From: Notospermus geniculatus
Taxonomy: Eukaryota; Nemertea; Pilidiophora; Heteronemertea; Lineidae
NCBI GenBank assembly: GCA_002633025.1
Contig: NMRB01000068.1
Coordinates: forward strand, 352,894-416,893
Length of the DNA stretch: 64,000 nucleotides
Direction of reading: 5' to 3'
Below the pieces are notes generated by a model. That model was given only the letters and a program-made list of their open reading frames with translations, had not been told where the DNA came from and made no database searches. Below are positions 36,713-48,900 of the stretch, piece by piece. Positions within the stretch are counted from its first letter, which is position 1. Each line of letters opens with the position of its first letter. Made by a program: the position numbers and the translations under genes.

Positions 36713-38454
36713 CTGAAGGTGTTACTGTTACTTTTGAGTCTGGTACATGTGGTGTAACAGCGTTTGTACTTCAACGACTTGGACGGCAATGTGAAAGCCC
36801 CTGGTAAGTTCAACCATGCCAGATTTCCTGAAAGCGACAAGTCAGACGAAAATCAAGACTCCTGGACCTCCAGGTTGGAGATTGTGCTCAGGGCTAACAC
36901 CCCTGACACGTAAAAAGATAAAATGTTACTGAAACATCCAGAAGTAACCGAAAGCGAACCAGGGTTCTGGGAGAAAAAGGAATCTCTAGTGGATGTCACT
37001 GGGTAACCAAAGCCCAAGCTACTGAGTCGAAAAGCATTTTGAACAAGAGTCGAAGGCAGTAGAGGCGACCTGGCCCTGGATCGAAAATGCTGCCCAGAAT
37101 AGTAGAAGGTGATGGAGGGGACTTGTGGATGACGTCTGCTCCCAATGGCGTAACAGAAGTCAAGTAAATCTGACTCAAGGTGCACCTCAACTGTCAATGC
37201 AAGTAGTTTCCACTGTTAATGATGTACTTTTTCATGAAAAGAAAGGCAAATCCTTCATTTTTCAGACGTAAGACACAAGTTGAAGAAGAACTGTCACATA
37301 TTGTGAATCAGTTCCAGACATAACATTACACAAAATCAAATCTGTGGCGTAGTCTGGTCTTCTTTGTGATGAACGGAAACTGGGCAATTGGTTAGACAAA
37401 AGAATCATGCATCTCAATGACGGAGTGGAGACACAGTCTGCCTCAGATTGGTTTGTACTGAAAGGCTGAATTACTAAAACGATGACAACCACAGATAATG
37501 AATTATCTCGTCCCTTATGACGTCATCACAAGGGTATGATGGGTAATCCCAAGTAACAGAATTTGAACATGTCAAACTGGATGTCCAAAAATGGCCTTAC
37601 ACGGTGGAAACGATCTTACAATGTCCATTCATGATCGATATGGGTCTGGCTACAGGATTTGAACAGACCCCTCAAAATTTGGAAATATTTCAAGTGTCCC
37701 TTTTGGGACAAAGGCCCGGTGGTCTGAAATCTAAGACGTTTGTAACCATTGGGGGTAACAAAAACAGGGATTCCTCCAGCAATGTAAAGTGCTTCCCATT
37801 CTAGTGTGTCATCCAATGATAATAAGGTAAACCAGGTCTCTGTCTATCAAGTCAACAAAAACTGATCTATTGAGGTAAATATAAACTCGACAAGGTTTGT
37901 TGACTAAAGGTCTTTACGTCAGAACTCCAACAACCTGGTCACAATAGCAAAGGCCATATACGCCAAGCCCTCTCTACTAAATCGTGGCACTTCTCTCAAT
38001 TGGCATTCCGGGGTGTTTTATTCGCGCATTTCGTTACAGAAAGTAAAATGCTTCGAATGTTTACTTAAATGTCTGCGGAACTCTCGCAATTTTAAAACGT
38101 TCGACGTTGCTTTTAAGTCCCTTTTGACCGAGGTGTCAGAAAACAAGTTCTTGTGTGATATTGTGGACTTTAACCCATTAACAGCCCATCGCCACGCTTT
38201 AGAATTTGTTATCGTGTTTTTCTACAAGAGAAAGGTTGTCTTCATTAGAGGGTGGGCAAATTGACTAAATGTTTTTATGGATCAGTCAATAAATACCAAT
38301 TTTGATCAGCACATTCTGAAATGTTGTTCATTCCGGCTTGGCCTTGATGGCAATCAAGGCTGATATGTTGCGGTTCGAAGCGACAAAGACCATCTGGACA
38401 TTTTTTCCAACCGCTTGCACCCCAAAGACGTAGTATCCAAATTCAGATACTATT

Positions 38455-38555
38455 TCCTCTGAAAACCAGCAGGAAAACAGCCTGCTTCTCAACTACCCTC
38501 AAAATGTGCCACACTGTGTCAAATGCCTTTTACAAAGAATGGAATTCTTGTTGGT
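38455..38555. repeat. Right arm of the inverted repeat pair
   Basis: Reverse complement of the arm at 36580-36650 with several substitutions. Similarity fades beyond about 38455. Confidence 0.65.
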
Positions 38556-39861
38556 AATGATGGACATGGTTGATGGGTGTGATAGGATGGTACATTGTAC
38601 ATGTATATCCATGTTACATACACGTATGTACTTATATGGGTACAGGCAACATTTTAAGTCAGATCCAGCAAACTAAAAAAGAAGCTTATCCGACATACTG
38701 CAATAGTGTGTGGAATACGAACACTATACTCGTACGTTTTCGAGTGAAACTGACAGGCAAGATTATTACCTCAGATTTTCACACTTTTCAAGAAAGCAAC
38801 TTCAGACAATAGAAACTCGCCCATTGATTTCAGTATCCTGCCTGCTGCTCTAGCTCGAGGGGATGGCCCGGGGGCTGGGAAAGTGTCGAGGGTTGGAGGG
38901 ACATTGTCCGGAAGCACCCGGAGCCAAAATCGATGTAATGATAACGTTTTATTCTCGTCCAGTAGCATCAATTAAGTCGTGGAATCTAATTAGACGCTGA
39001 TTGAAAGGGTTAATTGTTTGTCAGGGTGGGGAGGGACTGAGCGTTCAAGGTCATTCTCCTTTGCCCTTATGTATTTCTTGAGTAAATTGCCATTGAGTAC
39101 ATAGTGTTTGGCTAGACTTTTGATAGTCGGTCAGGGCTGTCGGTATCCTGCCATTTCGCCTCTCCCACAACAGCGAGACTATGTGTGCCGTCAGATCATA
39201 GAGAAGATGAGTTGGCCCATGGTTTGCCTTAGTGTAAAACGTTGCGAAAGATTTGGGTGGCATGGTCCCGCCATCACGATCTCCATCAGTCGCTAATGTT
39301 TGACCATCTGCTTTGGCAAATTTTAATATTCGAGCAAATGTGTGAAAATTGGACGATAACTGGCTAATGGGTTGTACGGGCGGTAAATTCATCAAAGTCA
39401 TTATATGTATAAAGAAACCGCATATTCATATCCTGGCTACATAAAGATCACTTTCGGCAATTTCGCAGGATACGATCTTCTAGTCGGGCATCGTGGAGAT
39501 GTAGACATGATAATATTGGCGGTGATGTGATCAGTGACCGTGGCTATCTTTGAAGCCTTTTTTCCATGGCTCTTGCTTTGGTGTTTTCATGGTCCGATTC
39601 TCTCTTACCATTGTTTTATATTCCGCCAAAGGCAGGCCAGACTGTGTGGTAAAAATCACCGAATTCGTGTCGTGTTTCCAACATCGGTGGTGTATCGTAC
39701 AAAGATGTACTGGAATTCAAGTATTCTTCCCATGACACCAAGTCTGACGCAAACAGGAAAATAAACCACGTCAGCTTTGTGAAGTTTTATGTTCATTATG
39801 TACGGCCATATACTGACAATCGTGGTCAATGCGAATGAATTCCGAAGCAGACGATATAGGG

Positions 39862-39901
39862 CCAAGATGGCGGCGATAGCGATCCAAGATGGCGGCGATA
39901 G
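39862..39901 (+). promoter_or_regulatory. Duplicated AAGATGGCGGC (YY1-type) motif
   Basis: The 18-mer CCAAGATGGCGGCGATAG occurs twice, 22 bases apart. It contains the YY1 consensus, which in animals often sits at transcription starts with its ATG as start codon. A 60-codon open frame begins at the second ATG (39889). Confidence 0.45.
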
Positions 39902-40071
39902 AGTCACCGGGACGTGATTATAGCAGCTTGAGCAGAAGACGGAAAGATAACCATTCACGGCGCGAAAGGAATCCGTCACTAAACCGGCCTAGACTTTTTG
40001 GCGACCTAAATAGTTCCTGTTTAGTGGACAAGAACGTACCGTGGCGGAAGGGTGGGCGAAATAAGGCCTAG
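39889..40071 (+). CDS. Unrecognised 60-codon open frame starting in a YY1-type motif
   Basis: The frame runs MAAIESPGRDYSSLSRRRKD and then through a basic Arg/Asn-rich stretch to KGGRNKA and a stop. I do not recognise it and no domain is visible. The start lies within AAGATGGCGGC, a context common at real animal start codons, and the composition is not low-complexity, which is why I list it. It could be a small peptide, the 5' end of a spliced plus-strand transcript, or chance. Frames of this length are expected by chance in 64 kb. Confidence 0.12.
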   Translation: MAAIESPGRDYSSLSRRRKDNHSRRERNPSLNRPRLFGDLNSSCLVDKNVPWRKGGRNKA

Positions 40072-42372
40072 AAAATGAACAAAGGGGTGGAAGAAGCTAG
40101 AAGTAAGGCTGATTTGGGAATGCTTGCCTCACAAGACACTGAGGCACAGAAATGACCCAGCTCTACCCGACTTTAGCAATTCGTTTGGTGTCCTAAAGAT
40201 CAGTGTTGAGATATTTCATCAACCGGAAGTCGTCAAAAATTCTTGTTTACATACCTTCGTCGTAATCTTTTTCATCGGTAGATTATCCTATACATGTATG
40301 ATGCGTTGTAGAAAAACTTCCTATATTGGCTCATTTGGTCAAATACCCATGCATACACTAACAAAAATTTGTGGTCAACCTTTCTTGGTTCTGAGGTATT
40401 GACGACAAAAAATATTGTTTGCAGATTAAATTCTTACAAATTGTTGATGCCTGCCCTTTGGTTTACTCGGAGTTGGACCTCTGCCAGAGATAGGCCTAAA
40501 TTAAGCCCTGTATAACGTGACTGACGTCTTAATTTCGCCCATGTTGGGGCAAAACTACCATTGGAGTTGGTAAGATATCCGAGTGAGGCCCACACTGACC
40601 GATGGTCAAACCTTTATCACTCATGAGGCCGAGCCGACGATTTTCGTAGTCATTTTCTCCTCTTTTCTGTTGGTCAGACGCAGCGCTACATTTTCCATCA
40701 TGGACAACCTTGACGAGGTGATAATGGCTGCCATTATGATCTTAGTTTCTCCTTTTCAAGCCCACTAATTGACTAAAAGTACGTCTACCTTTTTCCACAA
40801 ATGATCGCGACACCTGTAATTGTTTTCTAACGATACCATTTCCACTCTGACCATTGCAATAGCCTTGATATGTTTTTCGGGAAAGTTTTAAAACATGCAG
40901 TTGCTTTGAAATGGCTGGATGGCTAACTGTGCTCAACGAACGTTGGCAAAAACCTCCTGTTGGAAGGCAGTTTCCCGACTTGGCTTACCAGACCCTTCTC
41001 GCCTTGTTCCATGCATCGCTGCCCGTCCCAAAGGAGAGGCAATTATGACCAGCCAAAGAATACCAGAGTTAGCAGAGAAGGTTTCTGGCGCCACTGATGG
41101 CTATTTGAGAGTTGACGGTGCTGTTATCTGCGAGGAATCCCCGACGTCACGCTATGGTGTCATACGTAACGACCGTGGTGGCCTGGCCGGCGAACGTATG
41201 GTGTGGACGGCGGGGGGCCAAGTGGCCGATCATTATCAAAGGCCAGAAGGCAGCGAACGATGAACGGGCATTTGGGACCTAACAATCGCTTTGTAAAAAG
41301 TCAATATCTTTTTTGACTTTTATCGTTGAACCGTTTTCCTCTTGCTTATAGCCGACGCCAGGTTAGTGGAAGGAACTGTCCAATGGCCCGTGGAGGTTGC
41401 AGATCAATGCACTGTGTCGTGCATCCTCCTAATCCTAGAGACTACCTATAAAGAATAGAACAAGCGAACTCGTTTCTAGATTCTCCATAACTCTTCATCC
41501 AGCTTGTCCACACCTTTCAACCACAAGTTTCGACCTGCTGTTTACTGGCTGTTAATGGCACGTATAATTTAGAGGTTTGATAAGGGAGAGAAGATAGGGA
41601 GGACGGGTATAGCTCAATGAAGCTTACTCATCGCTTCGTCAGGCAAACCTTCAACTGCCAATATTGGTACTTTCCTTTTCGCTTGGGCCTACCAATAATA
41701 ATCGGTGGCTTGGTGTGTGCGCTGGTGATGTCTCTAAGTACAACAGCAGTGCCATGGTCTTCACAAATATCGAGTTGCTTTGTAAAGGTCTGAGGTCTGG
41801 CTCCTTTCCAGGATCACTGGTATTACTTTCTCAAGTTTGTCATCCTCTTTCCAAAGTACACACTCCACATACTCACACATGATGGTGTACTCTTGGAATC
41901 AATTCTTCGGATATTTTGAGCTCCGATACCGAGACGGCAAGTTGGTTTCTTTGGGTCTCGTACCATTAATCTTAAAAGATGGATGGTTTCTAAATAGACC
42001 CGGCATGCGCCGTATCTTTGCCTAATCTTCATCTTGCTTGTGGAAAGCCTAAATTTATCTCATCTTCAGACTGTTCCCTACACAAGTTCTCCATCATATT
42101 TACCATGTTTCTGATAAAAGGAGGTATTTCGAGTCGATTGGGCTTGAAATTGCTCCACACCCTTTCTTTCTTTGAAATACGCAAGGATTGAAGGGAGTGG
42201 GCCCCTACCACTTATCATGTTGGTTGGTGAACCGAAGCAATCCCGCCTTCCATCCTGCAAGCAGGTTATTCCGATACTCAATAAATGCAACATCAAAAGA
42301 CCCCTCCAACATGTCCAAAGGTTGCCTTATCACAGAGGACAGACATGACAGAGACTCCGTATTGACGCGAGT

Positions 42373-42826
42373 CACTGTTAGAAAAAACAGAAGATTCTAC
42401 AGAATATCTGTGCAGCAGAGTTTCAAGCACTTTCTGTAAATTTACAGAAAGGATTCAGGGTTAAAGGAATATTATGTCATTGCCCATGACCCTTTGTTTG
42501 GAAGATCCCTCCTAGGTACATAAAGGCCCGTTTACACATGCAACTTTTCATATGCAACTTCATGCAACTTGTTGCATAAACCTGATGAGACCAAAAAGTT
42601 TCATAAAAGTTGCATGTGTAAACGGACATGCAACTTGTTGCAACTCGATCACGCTGGATGTTGCATCGATTTTTCTATGTGTAAACCGTCCCAGGTAGTT
42701 TGCACGCAGGTCATTGGTTCAGATGCAATGACTAAAAAGGTGGCTCCTGTAATTTCACAGAAAGTGCTTGAAACTCTGCTGCCAGAAAATTTTGTTAGAT
42801 TCTTCAATCTGTTTTTTCTAACAGTG
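42373..42826. mobile_element. 454-bp non-autonomous DNA transposon with about 70-bp terminal inverted repeats
   Basis: The left end CACTGTTAGAAAAAACAGA and the inverted right end agree and continue through GCAGCAGAGTTTCAAGCAC to TTTCTGT. No transposase is present. The middle (about 42527-42685) holds a second, nested inverted repeat built on CCGTTTACACAT and several GCAACTT words. No target duplication found. Confidence 0.7.
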
Positions 42827-43953
42827 CAGTAGTATAGGCTATACACTCGGACACAGCAAACACTGAAATTCGACACAAAATGCAAACACAGTCTTGTTAT
42901 AAAGATTTTCTTTGCATGTGTGTGTCTTGCTTTCGGCCGTGAAATATCACAGGCAAGTCTCCAAAAAACTATGAACGTTTGAATAAAAGATGATAGCCAA
43001 AGGAAATCAGGGCGTACGACATGCATTTTTCACTAAAGAAAAACAAATTGGCGCCTTCATGGCCGCCTAACTTGGTTTTTCAATTTTAGAGTCAACAGAT
43101 TACGCCATGATCGGCAACTTTTACCGGAGGCGGAAAAAAGATTTTTGGTTAATCGTGTTTCGAAAGTGAGACAATAGAAAGTTGTATGTAGGACTTCAAA
43201 CTTGGAACATCTGAGATATGTAATTTTTCGAAGCTTCAGTGGGGGCCGAGGGTCCTTTTTTGTGATGTACACTCGAAAAAATCTGTGCATCAGATGGGTT
43301 AACGACCTGTCACAGCCCACTACAACCTGTTTCAATCAGCATATTTGCGGAACAATGCCATGATTCGCAAGTAACGATCACCCTTTCAACCACTAAAATG
43401 CTCTACTCAGTCGAACACGGACGAGAGATAATGATATTCTTGGCACAGATGGGCGGGTTTGTTGAATGAGGTTTGTTAAACAATTGTTTAGCGTACAGTT
43501 GCCGAAATCGTCGGCGAGGTAGGATGAATAAAGCCTGTGTCAGGTGTGGTAAGGTGGCGGATCCTTTGACCCCAGTAGGCACACACTATTGACAAGCCAA
43601 CCCATACCATCTCACCAACTATTATTAATTGTCAAAACATGATTGATGCGCGCAATCCATGCAGCGTTTTTATTCTTTTATTAAATTCAAGTATGAAATT
43701 GCATTCAGGACACTTTTTCGGTAGAGTCAGTGGTATTGTCTCTGTGTTTCGACACGTCTATACGAGTAGAAAAATCTATGAATTTGTCTCTCCTGTGATG
43801 TCGGGCACACCTGGGTCAGGCAACAGCTTGTCGCACAATATTGAAATCTTACATTCTTTCATTTCTTCAACAATTCGTTTGCATCTGATGAACAATTCGC
43901 CAAACATGGCAACATTTGTATACATAATTTCAATCTGTTGTGTTGTTTGTCTG

Positions 43954-44040
43954 CATCCTCCCATAGCAGGGCTTTGGTCTCGTTCCATACGGTGAGTGGA
44001 TGAAGAGCAGCGAGGTAAAAAACCCTGCTGTGGGAGGATG
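43954..44040. repeat. Short foldback, about 20-bp arms
   Basis: CATCCTCCCATAGCAGGGCT at 43954 pairs with AACCCTGCTGTGGGAGGATG at 44021-44040, with a spacer of about 47 bases. Either a small MITE remnant or a chance hairpin; the arm length makes chance unlikely. Confidence 0.6.
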
Positions 44041-45019
44041 TTTGTCTGGGGAACAGTGACATCTGGAAACTAGGAGTTCCGCGCAGTTATTCCGGTCAGT
44101 TTACACCAAGGCAGTATCTGCTTGTCTACTTGTTACAACCAGTTGCCCACCTCCGAAACTTTGCGCAAGGGATGTTTCTGAGATACTTTTTGCTGTATTC
44201 GAACAGGTACATCGCATATGCGCTTGGTCAAACAGCAATAGGCCTATCATAAACATATCGCAACGCCCAAGGTTGCAACAGGATTGCGTAGCCAACATCG
44301 TAACAAGACTAATTCGGTAGCACTATCATGCCAAAAGAACGATCTTGTGGTGGGGTTATTGAATAAAAACATGTAGAAAGATGTACGAATACGCGTCTAA
44401 TCCATCATGGGTCCTGACAAAAAACGCCTCATGGTTTTGCGTCATCAACACGAGCTGGGAACAGTTGTTCTTACAAACACCTGTTGTGTATTCGTGTTTT
44501 TGCTTCATCCGATAATCAGACAGGGGATCAAAATGATAGTTGGTATCTCATGTTACCTTATACGGATTTATGCGCTCGGTTGAAGTTTTACGGTCGTAAC
44601 TTATAAACAAACCTCGTATTGTAACATGGCATCGGCAAAAAACCAGGGGCAGTTAAAATCTTCCATGTACTCTTTATTTATTGGGCATGTACTCTGTATT
44701 TATTGGACATGTACTCAGCCATGCCGTGCAAATGCAGTCCTCAAGTCACAAACACGAAAGACACTGTCACAGTGCATGTTCATGGACACGGACTGTACAG
44801 GATTAGGGGCATTTTCTCTGCCTTATAATAATTCCGAGAGAAACTTGGAATTAGGTCCTGAGAAATGTCAACACGAACGTCGCACCAATCGTTTGATATC
44901 ACAAAGGTTTGCTAACAAAAGTTGAGTCAAACCAAGTTTGTAACATCTTTTTCTTTTCATCTTGGATGAGAGTGAAATTCTTCTTGTTGTGGGGATACCA
45001 GGTGCCTCAGGGGTTCTTC

Positions 45020-45245
45020 CATCGCAATCGAGGCAATGGTGCGTGGAGTGATAGTCCCTAGGCGGCGATTAGGGTCCCCCTGTGAGAGTTGTGGCGCACA
45101 CCGCGGTGTGACCCCATCGCGTGCTGTGTCGAGACATCGGGTGACCCTAGGCGATAGAGTCCATGCCGGCGGTGACCAGAAACTGCATGGCAGCAATGCA
45201 GCTGTGTCCGGCGGCGTCCCTCACGGCCAGCGAGGAAAATGTCCC
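45020..45245. other. GC-rich island with open frames on both strands
   Basis: This interval is visibly more GC-rich than the surrounding sequence. On the minus strand one frame reads SSLAVRDAAGHSCIAAMQFL, then VTAGMDSIA and a stop at about 45148, with mostly G or C in third codon positions. Other frames are also open. I do not recognise a family. It could be a terminal exon of an unknown minus-strand gene, a CpG-rich regulatory element or an old repeat. Confidence 0.25.
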
Positions 45246-45734
45246 TAATCCTCTAAATGGACAGCAGTTATCGCCAGTGAAATCAAGAGAATACAATCGT
45301 GATATATGTCTCTAGTGTCCACCATCTTGGACAGGACACCAATTAGCCCATATCGGGCTCATTACAGTGGACACTTCTAATCCTGAGTTAATGATTTAAT
45401 TGCCGGGATAAGCAGTCTTTACGACGGGGTTACGACTTAAGTCTAATGTTCTCATGACTGATGTCGATCTCGAGGTGGATTTGGCAGACACCACCTCCAA
45501 TAATCCTGTCTCTCATGAAGTTGAGTTCCAAGAATAGCTTGTCATCTCCATGTGGATGTAAGCCACTGAGATGAGGCAGCAACAAGGTACCATATTGGTA
45601 ACAATCGCATCAAAGATCGTCGTGGATGATCGTGATGATGTCATTATCATGATGATGTCATCGAGTATGCCATTTACGGCATGCCAATTCAGCATCTCCA
45701 TCATCTCTGAATACAGTTGTCAATTTAAATTTTC

Positions 45735-45965
45735 CACCGGGGCCGAAGCCAAAGCATTATTGGCACTGGTAACTATGGAAGACGCCATGTCTACTCATGT
45801 TCCTCACTTGAATGGGATCTTTTACTTGCCATGCAAAGGCAAAGGGTATCAGGCACCCCGGCCGCTCTCCCATGCGACGGACCTGAAGAGCCACTTGGCC
45901 TTGGCTGGATTCGAACCCGAACCTGCCGCTCGCGAAGCGGACGTGATAACCAGTAGGCTATGGAA
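45735..45965 (-). mobile_element. tRNA-derived SINE, copy 2
   Basis: On the minus strand the A box is TAGCCTACTGG (45960-45950), a near-perfect match to consensus, and the B box is GGTTCGAATCC (45918-45908). It shares with the copy at 15556-15771 the blocks GGACGTGATAACC-like, CCATGCGACGGAC, CTCATGTTCCTCAC and GGCCGAAGCCAAAGC. The family has diverged and neither copy shows an obvious target duplication. Confidence 0.72.
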
Positions 45966-48900
45966 GTTTCACAATTTTCAAAACAATTAAAAAAGTCGCT
46001 TTCCCCCCTTTTTCGTCTGCATTGCCTTTCTTATCTACTAGTACATGCACGACGTATGTCAGGTCTGACGGAACACAAATTTACATGCTGCCAACAAGAC
46101 TGTGGGCAAGGGCTTACTCGAGTTCTCCATATCCGGAGGACATCCCTAGCTAGCGGTCGTATAATTGGTTCCAAGACGAGGAGACGTTTCCAGGGACGGT
46201 AATGGATGTCCGGATTCGATTGAGGTGCGAATTTTAATTAGCTGATCCTTCTGGACTAGATGCTAATGGAGATAATTGTTTGGGTGGTAAGAAGATGGTT
46301 TAACCCTCCGAAAAGATGGCCTAGGCATGATAGGCCCTATAGCTTGAAAAGGGAGATCACAATGAAAGATAATCACGGGAGTATCGTCGAAGCGGTGAAG
46401 CGGTTCGCCGTCTGTTGCATCCACTTTCAGTTGCTCTTTTAAACTCCATTTCGCTCGACGTGACGTGAATGCCTAAGAGATTCTTCCAATTACTGCGTGA
46501 AGAGCACCCATCGTGAGGAGGGGGACTTGAAGAAAGCAGCCTGTGAACGGGTGACTGTCATCTGGGCCTCCACCTCTTCACAATCAACCATGAAAAGAGA
46601 GATTATCTTATGACGGGGACCGATCGCTTTCATTCTGGGCTGCCCACTTGACTAGCCGCAAATTGGCAGCCAAAGGTGGTCGCAAAGCGGGCGATTCAAA
46701 AAGGGATCCACTTAACTAATTTAATCGCAAAAGCTTTGTTACGCGTCCTATGGGCGTCCATTTTACTTCTTCCCCAGTGCGGGATTATTGAACATTTGTC
46801 ACTGAAACTGTCCATCACTTTTGGGTGAAATATCTTTTGTTGGACGTATAATCCGATTTCTTTGCTTGTCGGTTGCTCGACAATGGACAAATGTTATCAA
46901 GGCGACACCATATTGTACAAGGGACAGATTCCCACATCACCGATCTTGGGGCGCTGCTCCCGGGTCGACCTACCCACAGGGTACGGGTTCAGATTTGTCC
47001 AAGCTTTGTCTAAACCGTCCCGAGGCGTGTCCCTTGTCTTTGGGCACGGACATGCGTTGCTTCGCTGTAGGCACTCTCACTTTTGTCTGCTGACAATTAG
47101 CCGCCTTTAGAACCAAGATTATTTGACTACACATGTTACAAAAGTAGAACTTTCCTCATTATGTAGCGAATCGTTCTTCATGTCTTAAGTGTCTTTATGA
47201 CCATTGAGAGTGAGATCCCCGGAATGCTATCATCTGGTTATTACCAAGACAGCGTGACCACTTTTCCCCGTCCGCCATATCGGATTCGAAAATACCCGGA
47301 TCAAGAGCGAAACCGAATCGTCGCCATTGTTTGTCGACAAACAGAACTTAGAAGCAGGTGATGTTACGACGACATTTTAGAGCCCTATTTTCTCAAAATG
47401 CAAATACGGGGGCACGAGATTGGGGCAGGACAAACAGACACGAGATTGGGGAAATCCGATCTGTTGACGGCACAGTGTTGTAACACCGCCAAACGACGAC
47501 TCACTGCTGACGATATGCCGTCAAACGCGCATGAGCAGTGTTCATGTGACTTTTACTTATTGCGATCGTGTTCTACACTTCCATGGGTAATAAACTGAGC
47601 CTGGGGAGTTTGTAAAGGATAAGTACACAGTGAATGGTTTGCTTAACCGGCAGAACATTGCTTCAGATAAATACCGAAGTGGTGACATCTGCGAAACGGC
47701 CACGGGAACATGGGCTTTATTCATTCCCGACTAGTGCTGACAAGTATTGGAAACTGTACAATTGGTAGTAACAAACGAGTACTAGTAACTTGCATCTCAA
47801 ACAAAATGTTACCCCGTTCTGAAGTCATTTATAATCATGTTTGACTTCCTTACATGATATGGGTAGTTTGGCTGCAATCAATTTGCTATTTGGGTCGCAT
47901 AAAATTGACCCTTCCCTTTTCTTCTTGTTTGGGAAGCGAATATAAATTATTCGCTTTTTTGTGAGACCCGATAGTTATGCATCAACTAAATTTGATTTGA
48001 AATCTCAATCTCCTTTTTCTAATGAGGGTTTAATGACATAAACAAGCAAGTGATCGTTTATTAATAAAATCATGTAATCGATCTCAACGCCAAGTTTGGT
48101 CCCAGCCACTTCCGGGACGTTGATGTTTTGGGTGCTTCTCTATAGCTCCAAAAGGACTGATTCCTTGAAAGCACAGGTGGTGCACAAGTTTGAGATTTGG
48201 ATGAGAGGAGATGAATTGATTCATAGTACAATCTCAAGAAATCAACAGTTTTGAAGGGACACCATTTAGCCCCTGTCACGAGAAGGCCCAACGCAAATCT
48301 GGGCTTTAGATGCACTTATGCCGATTACATCATTATTTCCAAAAATTCATAATTTTTTTATCATTCTGATGTTACCCAAAAAATCTTTAAAATCGACCGT
48401 GAAATTCTGAAATTTGGAGCAAATCATTGAAATTCACCGCAGATTTCAATGTTTCTAGCACAGTGCGCCCCCTCTTTCCCGAAATCCTGGATCCGTCCCT
48501 GCTTCTTCATCATCAACAACCCTCTAAACGTTGTTGAGGTATATTTGGATGGACGATACGATACCGTCAGGATTACGTGGTTACCCAAACCCCCTCATCC
48601 TCCCCTGGTTGGTTGAGAATCAGAAAACAGTAAGGTGTAAAAAGTAAGCTGTCAGTCGATCAACACGCTTGTCCACAAACAAGCTTATATTACAAAACCT
48701 GTTAGAAAACAATTTAAATTTCAACACTTTGAGATAATTGGCTAAGATCACCTGGGTGGTGCTTCTCTACTTTCACTTCCCTCCACTTTTTCCTTCCTTA
48801 AAGAAGAAGGTGAGAAGCTAATCAGAATGAATCTGTCACTAATTGATTCTCTTAATTACCATTGGTCCTTAGACCACCAGAAAGATGCCATTTCTGAAGT

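Larger units (their letters stand above)
35701..42372. other. Upstream non-coding region, proximal part
   Basis: No supportable gene. Contents are the 126-bp foldback at 36412, the inverted pair at 36580/38455, the SINE-tail hairpin at 36677 and the paired YY1-type motifs at 39862. A 114-codon plus-strand frame at 40919-41263 carries no recognisable motif. The rest is AT-rich sequence in which Irx enhancers would be expected but cannot be recognised by eye. Confidence 0.5.

Noticed and set aside
40919-41263. 114-codon plus-strand open frame
   Set aside because: No recognisable domain and no clear splice or promoter context.
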